DNA from: JBBDWK01 sp040902885
GTDB taxonomy: Bacteria > Acidobacteriota > Terriglobia > Bryobacterales > Bryobacteraceae
Direction: 5' to 3'
NCBI GenBank assembly: GCA_040902885.1
Contig: JBBDWK010000090.1
Coordinates: 1 to 64,000 of the forward strand
Length of the DNA stretch: 64,000 nt
Positions 34,181 through 42,356 of this stretch are shown here, piece after piece (within the stretch, counting starts at the first letter, position 1; every line of letters begins with the position of its first letter). Made by a program: the position numbers and the translations under genes. The notes beneath the pieces were generated by a model. It saw only the letters and a list, made by a program, of their open reading frames with translations. It ran no database searches and was not told the DNA's origin.

Positions 34181-36586
34181 CTATCTTTTCTCCGCCAGGA
34201 CGGTGTAGTGGGGATCTAACAGCACCTTTACCGGCCGCGCCTTGAGCCATACGGTAAACGGAACCGGTTCGTACGATGTTCGTACCCAGTGCACCACGGG
34301 CGGGCCCGAGGCGAAACGGATTTCAACCGGCACATGCACGCTGAAATCCTCATCCACGCCGCTCTGCGTCACGGTTCCCGTCAGTTGCAGACCGCTGGCT
34401 TTGCCTCGAACGGAATGCCGGAGCTGCAAGGACGGAATTCCCGAGCCGTACACCCACTGGTCGAAGAACGCCTCGAGCCGGGCATCGGGCGCGCCCTTCG
34501 GCAGAAACTCGGCCGCCAGCAGACGAAACTGCTCGGTGGAAACGGTCTTCCGCTCATACCGCCGGCGCAACTCGCCCAGCATGCGGAAGAATTGCCCGTC
34601 GCCCATGCGCCGCCGGAGCATGTGCAGAATCCAGGATCCCTTCTCGTAAATGATGACGCGCCATGACGCCGGGGATTGCGAGCTGTTCAGCCGCATGCCC
34701 AGAACGATCGGTCCCGCCGATTCCACCGTTTTGCCTCCATCGGTTGTCGCCGACAGATCCGTGCGGTATTGTTCCAGCACCGTTTCCAGTTGCGCGCCGC
34801 CTTTGCGCTTCTCCAGGTACAGAAGCGCCGTGTATTGCGCCAGCGCTTCCATCAGCCAGTCGTCGCGATACCCTCCCGATGCCACGAGATTTCCCCACCA
34901 TTGGTGCGCCGCCTCATGCGCGTGCAGCGTTTCCGAGAAAAACTCCTGGTGGCGCTGCGTCATGGTTCGCAAAGGACCTTGCCGCGGTTGCAGGTAGGCG
35001 AATGTGGAGAGATAGATCAGCCCTGGAAATCCTTGCCCGAAAGCGCCTGGAATGGGAGAAACCGTGAGGCTGTCGAGAGCCGGAGGTCCCAGCTTTTCCG
35101 CCATGAATTCCATCGCCGATGCAATCTCCCCGGCCAGATGTTCCAGACGGAGCTGAGGGTCGGGCGGCGGAGGCGTGGAGGGAATATTCAGGATGGAGGA
35201 CGGCGGCTGGCCCCGGCGCGGGAAGGGCTGCGGCGGCGGAAGCAGGATTGGCCCGGTGAGGACGTGGGGCCGCGGAGGCTCGCGCCGGTTGCCGCAGACT
35301 TCCACAGCCAGGCCTCCGCGCGAAATCCGCGCGCGCTCGTAAACTCCCAGGTTGAAGCCGGCCCAGCGCACGGGAGCGCCGATGCGGCGCCGCGTGGTGC
35401 GAACCTCTTCCCCGGTTTGATCCTCCACAACGGTTCCCGCCGAGACGAGATCCAGCTCCTTCGGATAATGGAACGTCAGGTCGTAACGCGCGAACTGCAT
35501 GCCGCGGCCCGGATACCAGTTGCCGCGCGCGCCGACGTAGTAGAGGCGCTCGCTGGCCTGCGAGACGACCGCTCCTTCGTGATGGAACTCCAGTTGGTAC
35601 TCCCGCCCCGGCGCGAGGGGCTGCGGCGGAATCACCAGGAATACCTCGTTGTTATTGTTCCGGATTAAGTTGGACCGCATGGACTCGCGCTGGAACACCT
35701 CGGCCGGCACGCCGTCCACCAGCGCCTGGGTGATCCTCATCTGGCGCGAAACCTCGAACGGCAGCACGCGTCCTTCGCCCGCCGGTGTTACGGTGGCTTT
35801 GGTGACCACCCGCATTTGCAGGCTGGCATCGAGCCACGCCTCGATCCGGTAGTCCTTGATCTTGACTTCGGGCTCGGGAGGAGGCGCTGCCTGCTTGCGA
35901 AAACTGCGCGCTGTAAAGCTGGTCCACACGTCGAAGAAAGTCCGGTTTTCCCGGAACGTGGTCTGCCCTACCACGATCTGCTCCGCGCTGCGCGGGTCGT
36001 ACAGCACATCGAAGTTGCCCAGCTTCTTTCCGCTGACGGCCGCGAAGAAAAGCCCGTTCTCCGGGTTGCGCGACAGCAGATCCAGCACCAGCACGCTCTC
36101 GAAGCCGGTGGAGATGTTGCGGACCACGGGCGACCACTGTTCGGCCATTAAAACTCCGGTCTCCGGACTTTTGCGGAGCACACCGGATTGGATCTCCTCC
36201 ATCAGAGCCCGATGGGTCTGGTCCGTGAACAGCAGGATAGCGAGCTTGAAATGCTCGTTGAGGTTGGGCGATTGGGTGAAGGCCGCGAGAGACCGCCGCT
36301 CGCTCTTGTCCGGCGGCAGCAGCAGCAGTTCGGCATCGCCGCCCTCCACGTCGGCGCTGAAGACTGCCCAGACCGGGCGGCCTTCAACGGGCTTGCCGAA
36401 GATCAGGTGGCCATCCGTGAAGAAGAAGCGGGCATCCTCCTTGGCAAGCCGCAGGTCTCGGACGCGATAGCATTCGTCCGGATCGAGGCTCATCTCGCGA
36501 AGAGTCTGGGCGAGGGCGGCGGCGGAAGGAGAAGGCTCTGCATAAAGCAGGGAGGAAGCCACCAGGAGCGCCGCGACGAACCGCAT
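34181..36586 (-). CDS. Secreted M1-family aminopeptidase-like protein
   Basis: 801 residues with a signal peptide (MRFVAALLVASSLLYAEP). The gluzincin core is intact: HEAAHQWWGN (HExxH, near residue 555) and the downstream Glu in WLMEALAQYTALLY. The usual GxMEN exopeptidase motif is not evident, so it may not be a classical aminopeptidase. The first 230 residues (VRDLRLAKEDARFFFTDG) form an extra N-terminal domain common to acidobacterial homologues. It is probably periplasmic and zinc-dependent. It is separated from the kinase gene by only 25 bases. Confidence 0.82.
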   Translation of the reverse strand: MRFVAALLVASSLLYAEPSPSAAALAQTLREMSLDPDECYRVRDLRLAKEDARFFFTDGHLIFGKPVEGRPVWAVFSADVEGGDAELLLLPPDKSERRSLAAFTQSPNLNEHFKLAILLFTDQTHRALMEEIQSGVLRKSPETGVLMAEQWSPVVRNISTGFESVLVLDLLSRNPENGLFFAAVSGKKLGNFDVLYDPRSAEQIVVGQTTFRENRTFFDVWTSFTARSFRKQAAPPPEPEVKIKDYRIEAWLDASLQMRVVTKATVTPAGEGRVLPFEVSRQMRITQALVDGVPAEVFQRESMRSNLIRNNNNEVFLVIPPQPLAPGREYQLEFHHEGAVVSQASERLYYVGARGNWYPGRGMQFARYDLTFHYPKELDLVSAGTVVEDQTGEEVRTTRRRIGAPVRWAGFNLGVYERARISRGGLAVEVCGNRREPPRPHVLTGPILLPPPQPFPRRGQPPSSILNIPSTPPPPDPQLRLEHLAGEIASAMEFMAEKLGPPALDSLTVSPIPGAFGQGFPGLIYLSTFAYLQPRQGPLRTMTQRHQEFFSETLHAHEAAHQWWGNLVASGGYRDDWLMEALAQYTALLYLEKRKGGAQLETVLEQYRTDLSATTDGGKTVESAGPIVLGMRLNSSQSPASWRVIIYEKGSWILHMLRRRMGDGQFFRMLGELRRRYERKTVSTEQFRLLAAEFLPKGAPDARLEAFFDQWVYGSGIPSLQLRHSVRGKASGLQLTGTVTQSGVDEDFSVHVPVEIRFASGPPVVHWVRTSYEPVPFTVWLKARPVKVLLDPHYTVLAEKR

Positions 36587-36696
36587 AGTTAGATTGTGAC
36601 GCAGTGCCGGCGATCAACGCTAGCCCGTCGTGAAGAAGCCCCCGCATCAGGCTGGCCCTTGGTATGTTGTTATTGGACACTACGAGGCGGAAGCTC

Positions 36697-36921
36697 ATGG
36701 ATTACAGCAAGATCATCAGCATCGAGCCAGGTAAGATGGGTGGCAAGCCGTGCATCCGCGGGATGCGCATGACCGTCTACGACGTGCTCGACTACCTCGC
36801 TTCGGGCATGACCGAAGACGAGATCCTGCACGACTTCCCCGACCTCACCCGTGAGGACATCCGGGCTTGTCTTGCTTTTGCCGCGGACCGCGAGCGGCGG
36901 TTGGCAAGCATACCTGCGTGA
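36697..36921 (+). CDS. DUF433 antitoxin (VapB45-like)
   Basis: 74 residues from the ATG at 36697 (MDYSKIISIEPG), preceded by GAGG. The DUF433 signature is complete: GKMGGKPCIRGMRMTVYDVL and MTEDEILHDFPDLTREDIRACL, a winged-helix-like DNA-binding domain. It is the antitoxin half of a pair with the DUF5615 gene, whose GTG overlaps its stop (GTGA). Such pairs are common in accessory regions. Confidence 0.88.
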   Translation: MDYSKIISIEPGKMGGKPCIRGMRMTVYDVLDYLASGMTEDEILHDFPDLTREDIRACLAFAADRERRLASIPA

Positions 36922-37250
36922 AGCTTCTCTTTGACCAGAACATCTCACCCTGGCTCTGCCAGGTGGTGTCCGACCTGTTCCCGAATTCGGTTCATGTTCG
37001 CGAGGTCGGCCTGCGGGAAGCCGATGACGCCACCATCTGGGACTATGCGGCGCGTAATGGGTTCGCCATCGTCACGAAGGATGCCGACTTCCGGCAGAGG
37101 AGTTTTCTTCTTGGCCACCCGCCAAAGATCGTTTGGTTGAGATTGGGCAACTGCTCAACGAAGGCAATCGAAAGCCTCCTGCGAAGCCGGGCTGTCAACA
37201 TCGAAGAATTTCTCGCGGATGAACAGAAGTCGTTCATGGTTCTCTCCTGA
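36918..37250 (+). CDS. DUF5615 PIN-like toxin
   Basis: 110 residues from the GTG at 36918 overlapping the antitoxin stop. It begins VKLLFDQNISPWL and has VREVGLREADDATIWDYA and IVTKDADFRQRS, the acidic residues of a PIN-like nuclease (Asp in LFDQN, Asp in DDATIW, Asp in KDADF). The end, EEFLADEQKSFMVLS, agrees with full-length homologues, so the gene is intact. It presumably cleaves RNA when freed from the DUF433 partner. Its last 17 bases overlap a Vsr fossil on the other strand. Confidence 0.88.
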   Translation: MKLLFDQNISPWLCQVVSDLFPNSVHVREVGLREADDATIWDYAARNGFAIVTKDADFRQRSFLLGHPPKIVWLRLGNCSTKAIESLLRSRAVNIEEFLADEQKSFMVLS

Positions 37251-37365
37251 CGGAGTCGGATCTCGGCATGCGGTACGGCGGGCACCCGTGCCAGTGCCAA
37301 AAGCAGCCGTTGACGAACACTGCAAGCCGGAGATCCGTGGTCTCAGCATCGAACGTATAGGTCAT
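37234..37365 (-). pseudogene. Fossil of Vsr-type mismatch endonuclease
   Basis: A 43-codon frame on the minus strand from the ATG at 37365 to a stop at 37234. It contains LAVFVNGCFWHWHGCPPYRM followed by PRSDS, the central motif of very-short-patch-repair (Vsr) endonucleases (FVxGCFWHxHxC...P+S). Real Vsr proteins are about 130-150 residues; the part after this motif is missing, cut off where the DUF5615 gene ends. The first residues (MTYTFDAETTDLR) are also shorter than usual. Confidence 0.65.
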
Positions 37366-37371
37366 GCCGCA

Positions 37372-37622
37372 TCAGTCTTCGGCCAAGTGCCTCGGGACGT
37401 CGATCTGGATCGACTGGTCGGTCTCTGCCTCCGCGACCCTACGGTTATACTCCTTAAGCACGGCCACAATTTCCTGCTTCACTTTGCCCCTGTGGAACTC
37501 TCCCATCTGGTCGATGTTCTGCCCCACAAACGTCTCGATCGCCACGATGGCGACCTTCTCTCGATTTTCTTATCCACGGCGAACGCACGAGCGTTGACGA
37601 CTTGAGCGGCCGGCACAACCAT
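37372..37622 (-). pseudogene. Frameshifted protein fragment next to Vsr fossil
   Basis: Minus strand, ending 6 bases before the Vsr frame. One frame (ATG at 37622) reads VVPAAQVVNARAFAVDKKIE; at about 37568 it must shift to a second frame reading EKVAIVAIETFVGQNIDQMG, then HRGKVKQEIVAVLKEYNRRV, to the stop at 37372. The two parts read as one continuous protein end. I do not recognise the family. Adjacency to Vsr suggests a restriction-modification or repair cassette. The upstream part is lost at the junction with the TonB receptor fragment near 37630. Confidence 0.45.
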
Positions 37623-37629
37623 ATAGGCT

Positions 37630-38699
37630 TGGGATTGCAGACGCTAACCGATCCGTTCGCGGAGCTGGCCCAGGCCAGCGCGAGACAGCCGCTCACCGTT
37701 TCCGCGGTCAGCTATGCCAACTCGGCCGACCTCCCGCGCCTTACGCAGTGGAACATCGGAGTCCAGCGGAATCTGCCGTTCAACACTGTGGTGGAGGCGG
37801 CTTACGTGGCCAGCCGCAGCGCCCACCAGCCGCGCGGTATCCCAGCCAACAATCCCCGTTTCGAGTCCGCCGAAGCGGTCAATCTCGGAGGCGTCCGCAT
37901 ACAGGATGCGCGGCCTTTCCCCGTTTACACCGGCTTCAACGCCGTTCAATACGACGGCACCGGCGACTACCACTCGATGCAATTCAACGTGACGCGCCGC
38001 TTCAGCACCGGGTTCAGCCTGGACACCAGCTTCACCTTCTCCAAGAGCACCGACACCGCCTCCGGTTTCGGCGACTCCTTCCAGATCCCATGGCAATTTC
38101 CGGAGATCGAGCACGGGCTGTCGAGCCTTGACCGGCCGCGCAGCCTCACCATCGGCTGGGTGTGGGAACTCCCGTTCGGCAAGGGCCGCCGCTACCTCAA
38201 CGGCAACCGGTTCGCCTCGGCGATCCTGGGCGGTTTCCAGTTGAATGGAATCTTCAGCGCCGCCGACGGACTGCCGCTTACGGTCACACAACAAAATGCC
38301 AACCTGGTTCTGCAAACGCAACGCCCGAACGTCAGGAATCCCGCCAACCTCAGCGGGAAAATCGACGAGCCGCGGTTTGAAGGTCCGGCACGCCGCTGGC
38401 TGATTGCCACAACGGATCCCAGCTTCCCGTTCGAGCCTTCCGGCAACTTGGGTCTCGGCAACCTGGGCCGCAACACCAGCCGCGAGCCCGGCTTCGTCAA
38501 CTTCAATATTTCGACGTTCCGCAACTTCGACATTAGCGAACGCTTCCGGCTGCAATTCCGCGCCGAAGCCTACAACGCCTTGAATCGCGTGAACTACAGC
38601 CAACCATCGTCAGCGAGCATCAGCGCCGCGAATTACGGTCTTATCACAGGAGCAGCGCCGGCGCGTCAGGTGCAGTTGGGGCTGCGGCTGAGTTTCTGA
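37630..38699 (+). pseudogene. C-terminal fragment of Oar-like TonB-dependent receptor
   Basis: About 355 codons matching the last third of the receptors at 44599 and 53316: TQWNIGVQRNLPFNTVVEAA, DYHSMQFNVTRRFSTGFSL, WVWELPFGKGRRYL, FNISTFRNFDISERFRLQFR and the terminal LRLSF. The signal peptide, carboxypeptidase-regulatory domain, plug and first two thirds of the barrel are absent. The TTG at 37602 opens the frame but precedes the homologous part, so no credible start exists. The left edge abuts the fossil cassette. Confidence 0.8.
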
Positions 38700-38711
38700 A
38701 CGCGCAGGCTC

Positions 38712-38740
38712 TTGACACGGCGCGGGAGTTCCCCATAGCG
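38712..38740 (+). promoter_or_regulatory. Possible promoter of the beta-lactamase-fold gene
   Basis: TTGACA (38712-38717) followed after 17 bases by ATAGCG, a weak -10. If real, transcription starts near 38747 and the true start codon is the ATG at 38758, not the GTG at 38740. Confidence 0.3.
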
Positions 38741-38757
38741 TGAGGTATCGTTTTCTA

Positions 38758-40797
38758 ATGCGCCACATCCTCATCATTGCGGCGATCGGTATCGCGGCGG
38801 CGATTGCTCAAAAGCCTGTGCCGTACGTGCTGCCCGCATGGCCAAGAGCCACGCCGCTCGAACTCGGGATGGACGAACGCAAGCTGGCTCAGGCACGCGA
38901 CATTGCTCTAACCGGCGGGGGCTCCGGCATTGTGATTCATCGCGGCAAGCTGGTCTATTCGTGGGGCGATCTTAAAGCGAAGTACGACGTCAAGTCGACG
39001 ACAAAATCGATCGGCAACATGGCGCTCGGGCTGGCGTTGATGGACGGCAAGCTGAAGCTTGCAGACGCGGCGACTCAATTCCTGAGCGGATTCGGCGCAG
39101 AGCCCGACACCAACCTGCAGACGGGCTGGCTGAGGAAGATTACCTTCTTCCACCTCGCCACTCACACCGCCGGGTTTGACAAGGCTGGAGGATTCGAGCC
39201 CCTGCTGTTTGAGCCGGGATCAAAGTGGTCCTACAGCGATGGAGGCCCGAACTGGCTCGCGGACTGCCTCACCACGCTTTACGGCAGAGACCTGCAGGAT
39301 GTCCTGTTTGAGCGGGTTTTCACGCCTCTCGGCATTACCCACGACGATCTCTCCTGGCGGGAAAACGCGTACCGTCCAAAGGAATTGAAGGGCATTCCCC
39401 GGCGCGAGTTCGGTTCCGGCATCCACGCCAATGTTGACGCTTTATCTCGCATCGGGTTCCTTTACCTGCGTGCGGGCCGCATCCGCTCGCGCCAGATCCT
39501 GCCGCCAGACTTCGTTGCCCGGACGCGTCAACCGATTCCCGAGCTTCAGAACCTTGTGGTGTTGAAGCCGGACCTGTATCCGCAGGCTTCGAAGCACTAC
39601 GGGTTGCTGTGGTGGAACAATGGCGACGGCTCCATGAAGAGCGTGCCTCGGGACGCCTATTGGTCATGGGGGTTGTATGACAGTCACATCATCGTGGTTC
39701 CGAGCCTTGACCTGGTGGTCGCGCGAGCGGGCAGGAGCATAGGCGATGAGCGCGGCGCCGTGTTTGCGAGATTGGAGCCGCTGCTCGGTGCGGTCGTTGC
39801 CGCCGTAAACCAGGAGCACGCTCAGGTTCGGGCGCCCTATCCTCCAAGCCCGGTGATCGAGCGTCTCGAGTGGGCGCCTGTGGAAACGATTCGCCGGCAA
39901 GGATCGGACTGCGATAACTTTCCCTCCACCTGGGCCGACGACGACAATCTCTACACCGCTCACGGCGACTGCCGCGGCTTTTATCCCCTGCGGCCGAAAA
40001 AGTTGGGCCTGGGCTTCGCGAAGGTTCTGGGAGCGCCAAACGATTATCGAGGCACCAATATTCCTTCGGAATCGGGCGACAACACCGGCATCGGGGGCGA
40101 GGGAAAGAAGGCCAGCGGCATGCTGATGGTGGACGGAGTCCTGTACCTATGGGCGCGGAATGCCGGCAACTCGCAACTGGCCTGGTCGACCGACTACGCC
40201 AGGACGTGGACGTGGAGCAACTGGAAATTTACCACCAGCTTCGGACACCCCACGTTCCTGAATTTCGGCAAAAACTACGCAAACGCGCGTGATCGCTACG
40301 TCTATATCTACTCACCCGATCATGACAGCGCTTATGAGCAGGCGTCCGGAATAGTGATGGCACGCGTTGATAAAGCTCGCATGCGCGAACGCGCAGCTTA
40401 CGAATTTTTCAAAGGCCTGAACACGAAGGGCCAGCCGCTCTGGACACCGAATATCGAAGAACGCAAGCAGGTATTCTCAAATCCCCCGGCGGGGGTCTAT
40501 CGGACGCAGATCAGCTATAACGCCGGGATCAAACGATATTTGATGAACCAGATTTTGATCGGCAGCGACCACGTGCGTTTTCAAGGCGGATTCGGTGTTT
40601 ACGACGCGCCCGAGCCATGGGGTCCCTGGACCACGGTTTACTTCACGCCGACGTGGGACGTAGGGCCCGGGGAGAACCAGCATTTTCCGCCCAAGTGGAT
40701 GAGCGCCGGCGGGAAGACCATGCACCTGATCTTCTCCGGCGACGATATCTTCTCCGTGCGCAAGGCAACGTTGACACTCCGCCAAGATCGACAGTGA
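38758..40797 (+). CDS. Secreted beta-lactamase-fold hydrolase with extra C-terminal domain
   Basis: 679 residues from the ATG at 38758, giving a signal peptide (HILIIAAIGIAAAIAQ). Residues about 30-350 are a serine beta-lactamase/PBP4-like hydrolase: nucleophile in STTKSIG (SxxK), YSDGGPNWL (YxN-like) and a late WSWGLYDSHIIVVP. Residues about 370-675 form a second domain (DDNLYTAHGDCRGFYPL, AWSTDYARTWTWSNWKF, MSAGGKTMHLIFSGDD) like the DUF4185/glycoside-hydrolase-type propellers. The fusion suggests hydrolysis of an ester on a glycan. It stands next to the truncated receptor and converges with the DUF1501 gene. Confidence 0.75.
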   Translation: MRHILIIAAIGIAAAIAQKPVPYVLPAWPRATPLELGMDERKLAQARDIALTGGGSGIVIHRGKLVYSWGDLKAKYDVKSTTKSIGNMALGLALMDGKLKLADAATQFLSGFGAEPDTNLQTGWLRKITFFHLATHTAGFDKAGGFEPLLFEPGSKWSYSDGGPNWLADCLTTLYGRDLQDVLFERVFTPLGITHDDLSWRENAYRPKELKGIPRREFGSGIHANVDALSRIGFLYLRAGRIRSRQILPPDFVARTRQPIPELQNLVVLKPDLYPQASKHYGLLWWNNGDGSMKSVPRDAYWSWGLYDSHIIVVPSLDLVVARAGRSIGDERGAVFARLEPLLGAVVAAVNQEHAQVRAPYPPSPVIERLEWAPVETIRRQGSDCDNFPSTWADDDNLYTAHGDCRGFYPLRPKKLGLGFAKVLGAPNDYRGTNIPSESGDNTGIGGEGKKASGMLMVDGVLYLWARNAGNSQLAWSTDYARTWTWSNWKFTTSFGHPTFLNFGKNYANARDRYVYIYSPDHDSAYEQASGIVMARVDKARMRERAAYEFFKGLNTKGQPLWTPNIEERKQVFSNPPAGVYRTQISYNAGIKRYLMNQILIGSDHVRFQGGFGVYDAPEPWGPWTTVYFTPTWDVGPGENQHFPPKWMSAGGKTMHLIFSGDDIFSVRKATLTLRQDRQ

Positions 40798-40913
40798 TCT
40801 CACGATCAACGGCCGCTTATCCTCGAAGTTCGAGGCCGCGCATCGTCCCGGTCGAGGACGCGAATCGGTCGGACTCAATTACCGGCAGGAACGTTCGGAG
40901 AAAGCGCATCGTC

Positions 40914-42356
40914 TCACAAGAGCTCGCGAATGAGGCTCCCTCCGTTGATGGTCGCCCGCTCCGCTCGGCCGTTGTGCAGAAAGGTAAGCCTGAGATGATC
41001 GAGCCCCATCAGGTGCAGGATCGTGGCGTGAATGTCGTGCACATGATACGGCTTGTCCACGGCGCGCAATCCGATTTCGTCGGTGGTGCCGACAGTCTGG
41101 CCGGCTTTAATTCCGGCGCCCGCCATCCAGATCGTGAACCCCCAGGGATTATGATCGCGTCCGTTGCCGCTTTCATTGAACGGCGTGCGTCCGAATTCCC
41201 CGCCCCAGACCACCAGCGTTTCGTCCAGTAGTCCTCGTTCCTTCAGGTCGGCCAGCAGACCCGCGACCGGTTTGTCGGAGGCGCGGCACCACTTGGCATG
41301 ATTGCCTTCCAAGTCCTGGTGCGCGTCCCACCCGCTTCCGCTTCCGCAGTAGAGCTCGATAAAACGGACGCCGCGCTCCACGAGCCGGCGCGCGAGCAGG
41401 CAGTTCTTTCCAAAGGTTTCAGTCGCCGCATCATCCAGGCCATACAGTTTTTTCGTGGCCTCGGACTCCTGCGAGAGATCCACCGCTTCCGGCGCCGACG
41501 ACTGCATGCGATAGGCCAGCTCGTACGACTCGATCCGGGCTTCGAGTTCGCTTTCGCCGGGCCGCTTCTCCGCCTGACGCCGGTTCAAGTCGGAGAGCAG
41601 GTCCAGCAGTCCACGCTGCTGGGAGGAACCGATGCGATCCGGCCGGGTCAGGTTCAAAATTGGCGGTCCATTACGCTGCAAGGGAGTTCCCTGATATGCG
41701 GCGGGCAGGAAGCCGGCGCTCCAGTTTTGCGCGCCTCCAACTACGCTCTTGTTGTCCGTGAGAATGACGAACACCGGCAGGTTCTGGTTGGCCGTTCCCA
41801 AGCCGTAGGTAAGCCATGCGCCCAGCGATGGCCGGCCGGCGATGATCGAACCCGTGTTCATCTGGCAAACCGAACCTACATGGTTCAGGCCGTCCGCCCA
41901 GCAGGAACGAATCACAGCGAGATCGTCCGCGTACGCGGCGATGTGCGGATACCAGTCGGAAACCCACAGTCCGCTATCTCCGTGCCGCGCCCACTGCCGG
42001 CGCGACGGCATTATGGTGTTCGTTGCCGTCCCCATGGCGGTAATGGGTCGCCCAAAAGACTCCGGCATCGGCTGACCCGCCAGCTTTTCAAGCGCGGGTT
42101 TCGGGTCGAAGAGGTCGATGTGGCTCGGCCCGCCCTCCATGAACAGCCAGACGATCGACTTGGCCCTGGGCTGGTGATGCGAGGTCTTGGGCGCGAGCGG
42201 ATTCCGCGATCCGTGCGCCGCTAACGCCGGCGACCTCGCGGAATCGAGCAGGTTCAACAGCGCGAGAGCGCCCAAACCGCTGCCGCCACGCGTCAGGAAT
42301 TCGCGCCGGGAGGAGATCGGAGAGCGCACGGTCTTAAAAGCGGTAGACGAATTCAT
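40914..42356 (-). CDS. DUF1501 Tat-exported protein
   Basis: 480 residues with a twin-arginine signal (SRREFLTRGGSGLGALALL). DUF1501 body: WLFMEGGPSHIDLFDPKP, CWADGLNHVGSVCQMNTG, RLVERGVRFIELYCG and WGGEFGRTPFNESGNGRDHN. It overlaps the preceding DUF1549/1553 gene by 23 bases, the standard partner arrangement. It is a paralogue of 6371-7777 but from a different subgroup (longer N-terminus). It is last in the probable leftward operon downstream of the TonB receptor. Confidence 0.92.
   Translation of the reverse strand: MNSSTAFKTVRSPISSRREFLTRGGSGLGALALLNLLDSARSPALAAHGSRNPLAPKTSHHQPRAKSIVWLFMEGGPSHIDLFDPKPALEKLAGQPMPESFGRPITAMGTATNTIMPSRRQWARHGDSGLWVSDWYPHIAAYADDLAVIRSCWADGLNHVGSVCQMNTGSIIAGRPSLGAWLTYGLGTANQNLPVFVILTDNKSVVGGAQNWSAGFLPAAYQGTPLQRNGPPILNLTRPDRIGSSQQRGLLDLLSDLNRRQAEKRPGESELEARIESYELAYRMQSSAPEAVDLSQESEATKKLYGLDDAATETFGKNCLLARRLVERGVRFIELYCGSGSGWDAHQDLEGNHAKWCRASDKPVAGLLADLKERGLLDETLVVWGGEFGRTPFNESGNGRDHNPWGFTIWMAGAGIKAGQTVGTTDEIGLRAVDKPYHVHDIHATILHLMGLDHLRLTFLHNGRAERATINGGSLIRELL

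Noticed and set aside
40911..40927. GTCTCACAA at the 3' end of the DUF1501 gene, resembling the 17-bp operator
   Set aside because: Only the first nine bases match; the second arm differs, and the place is a stop codon region where an operator makes little sense. Probably chance.
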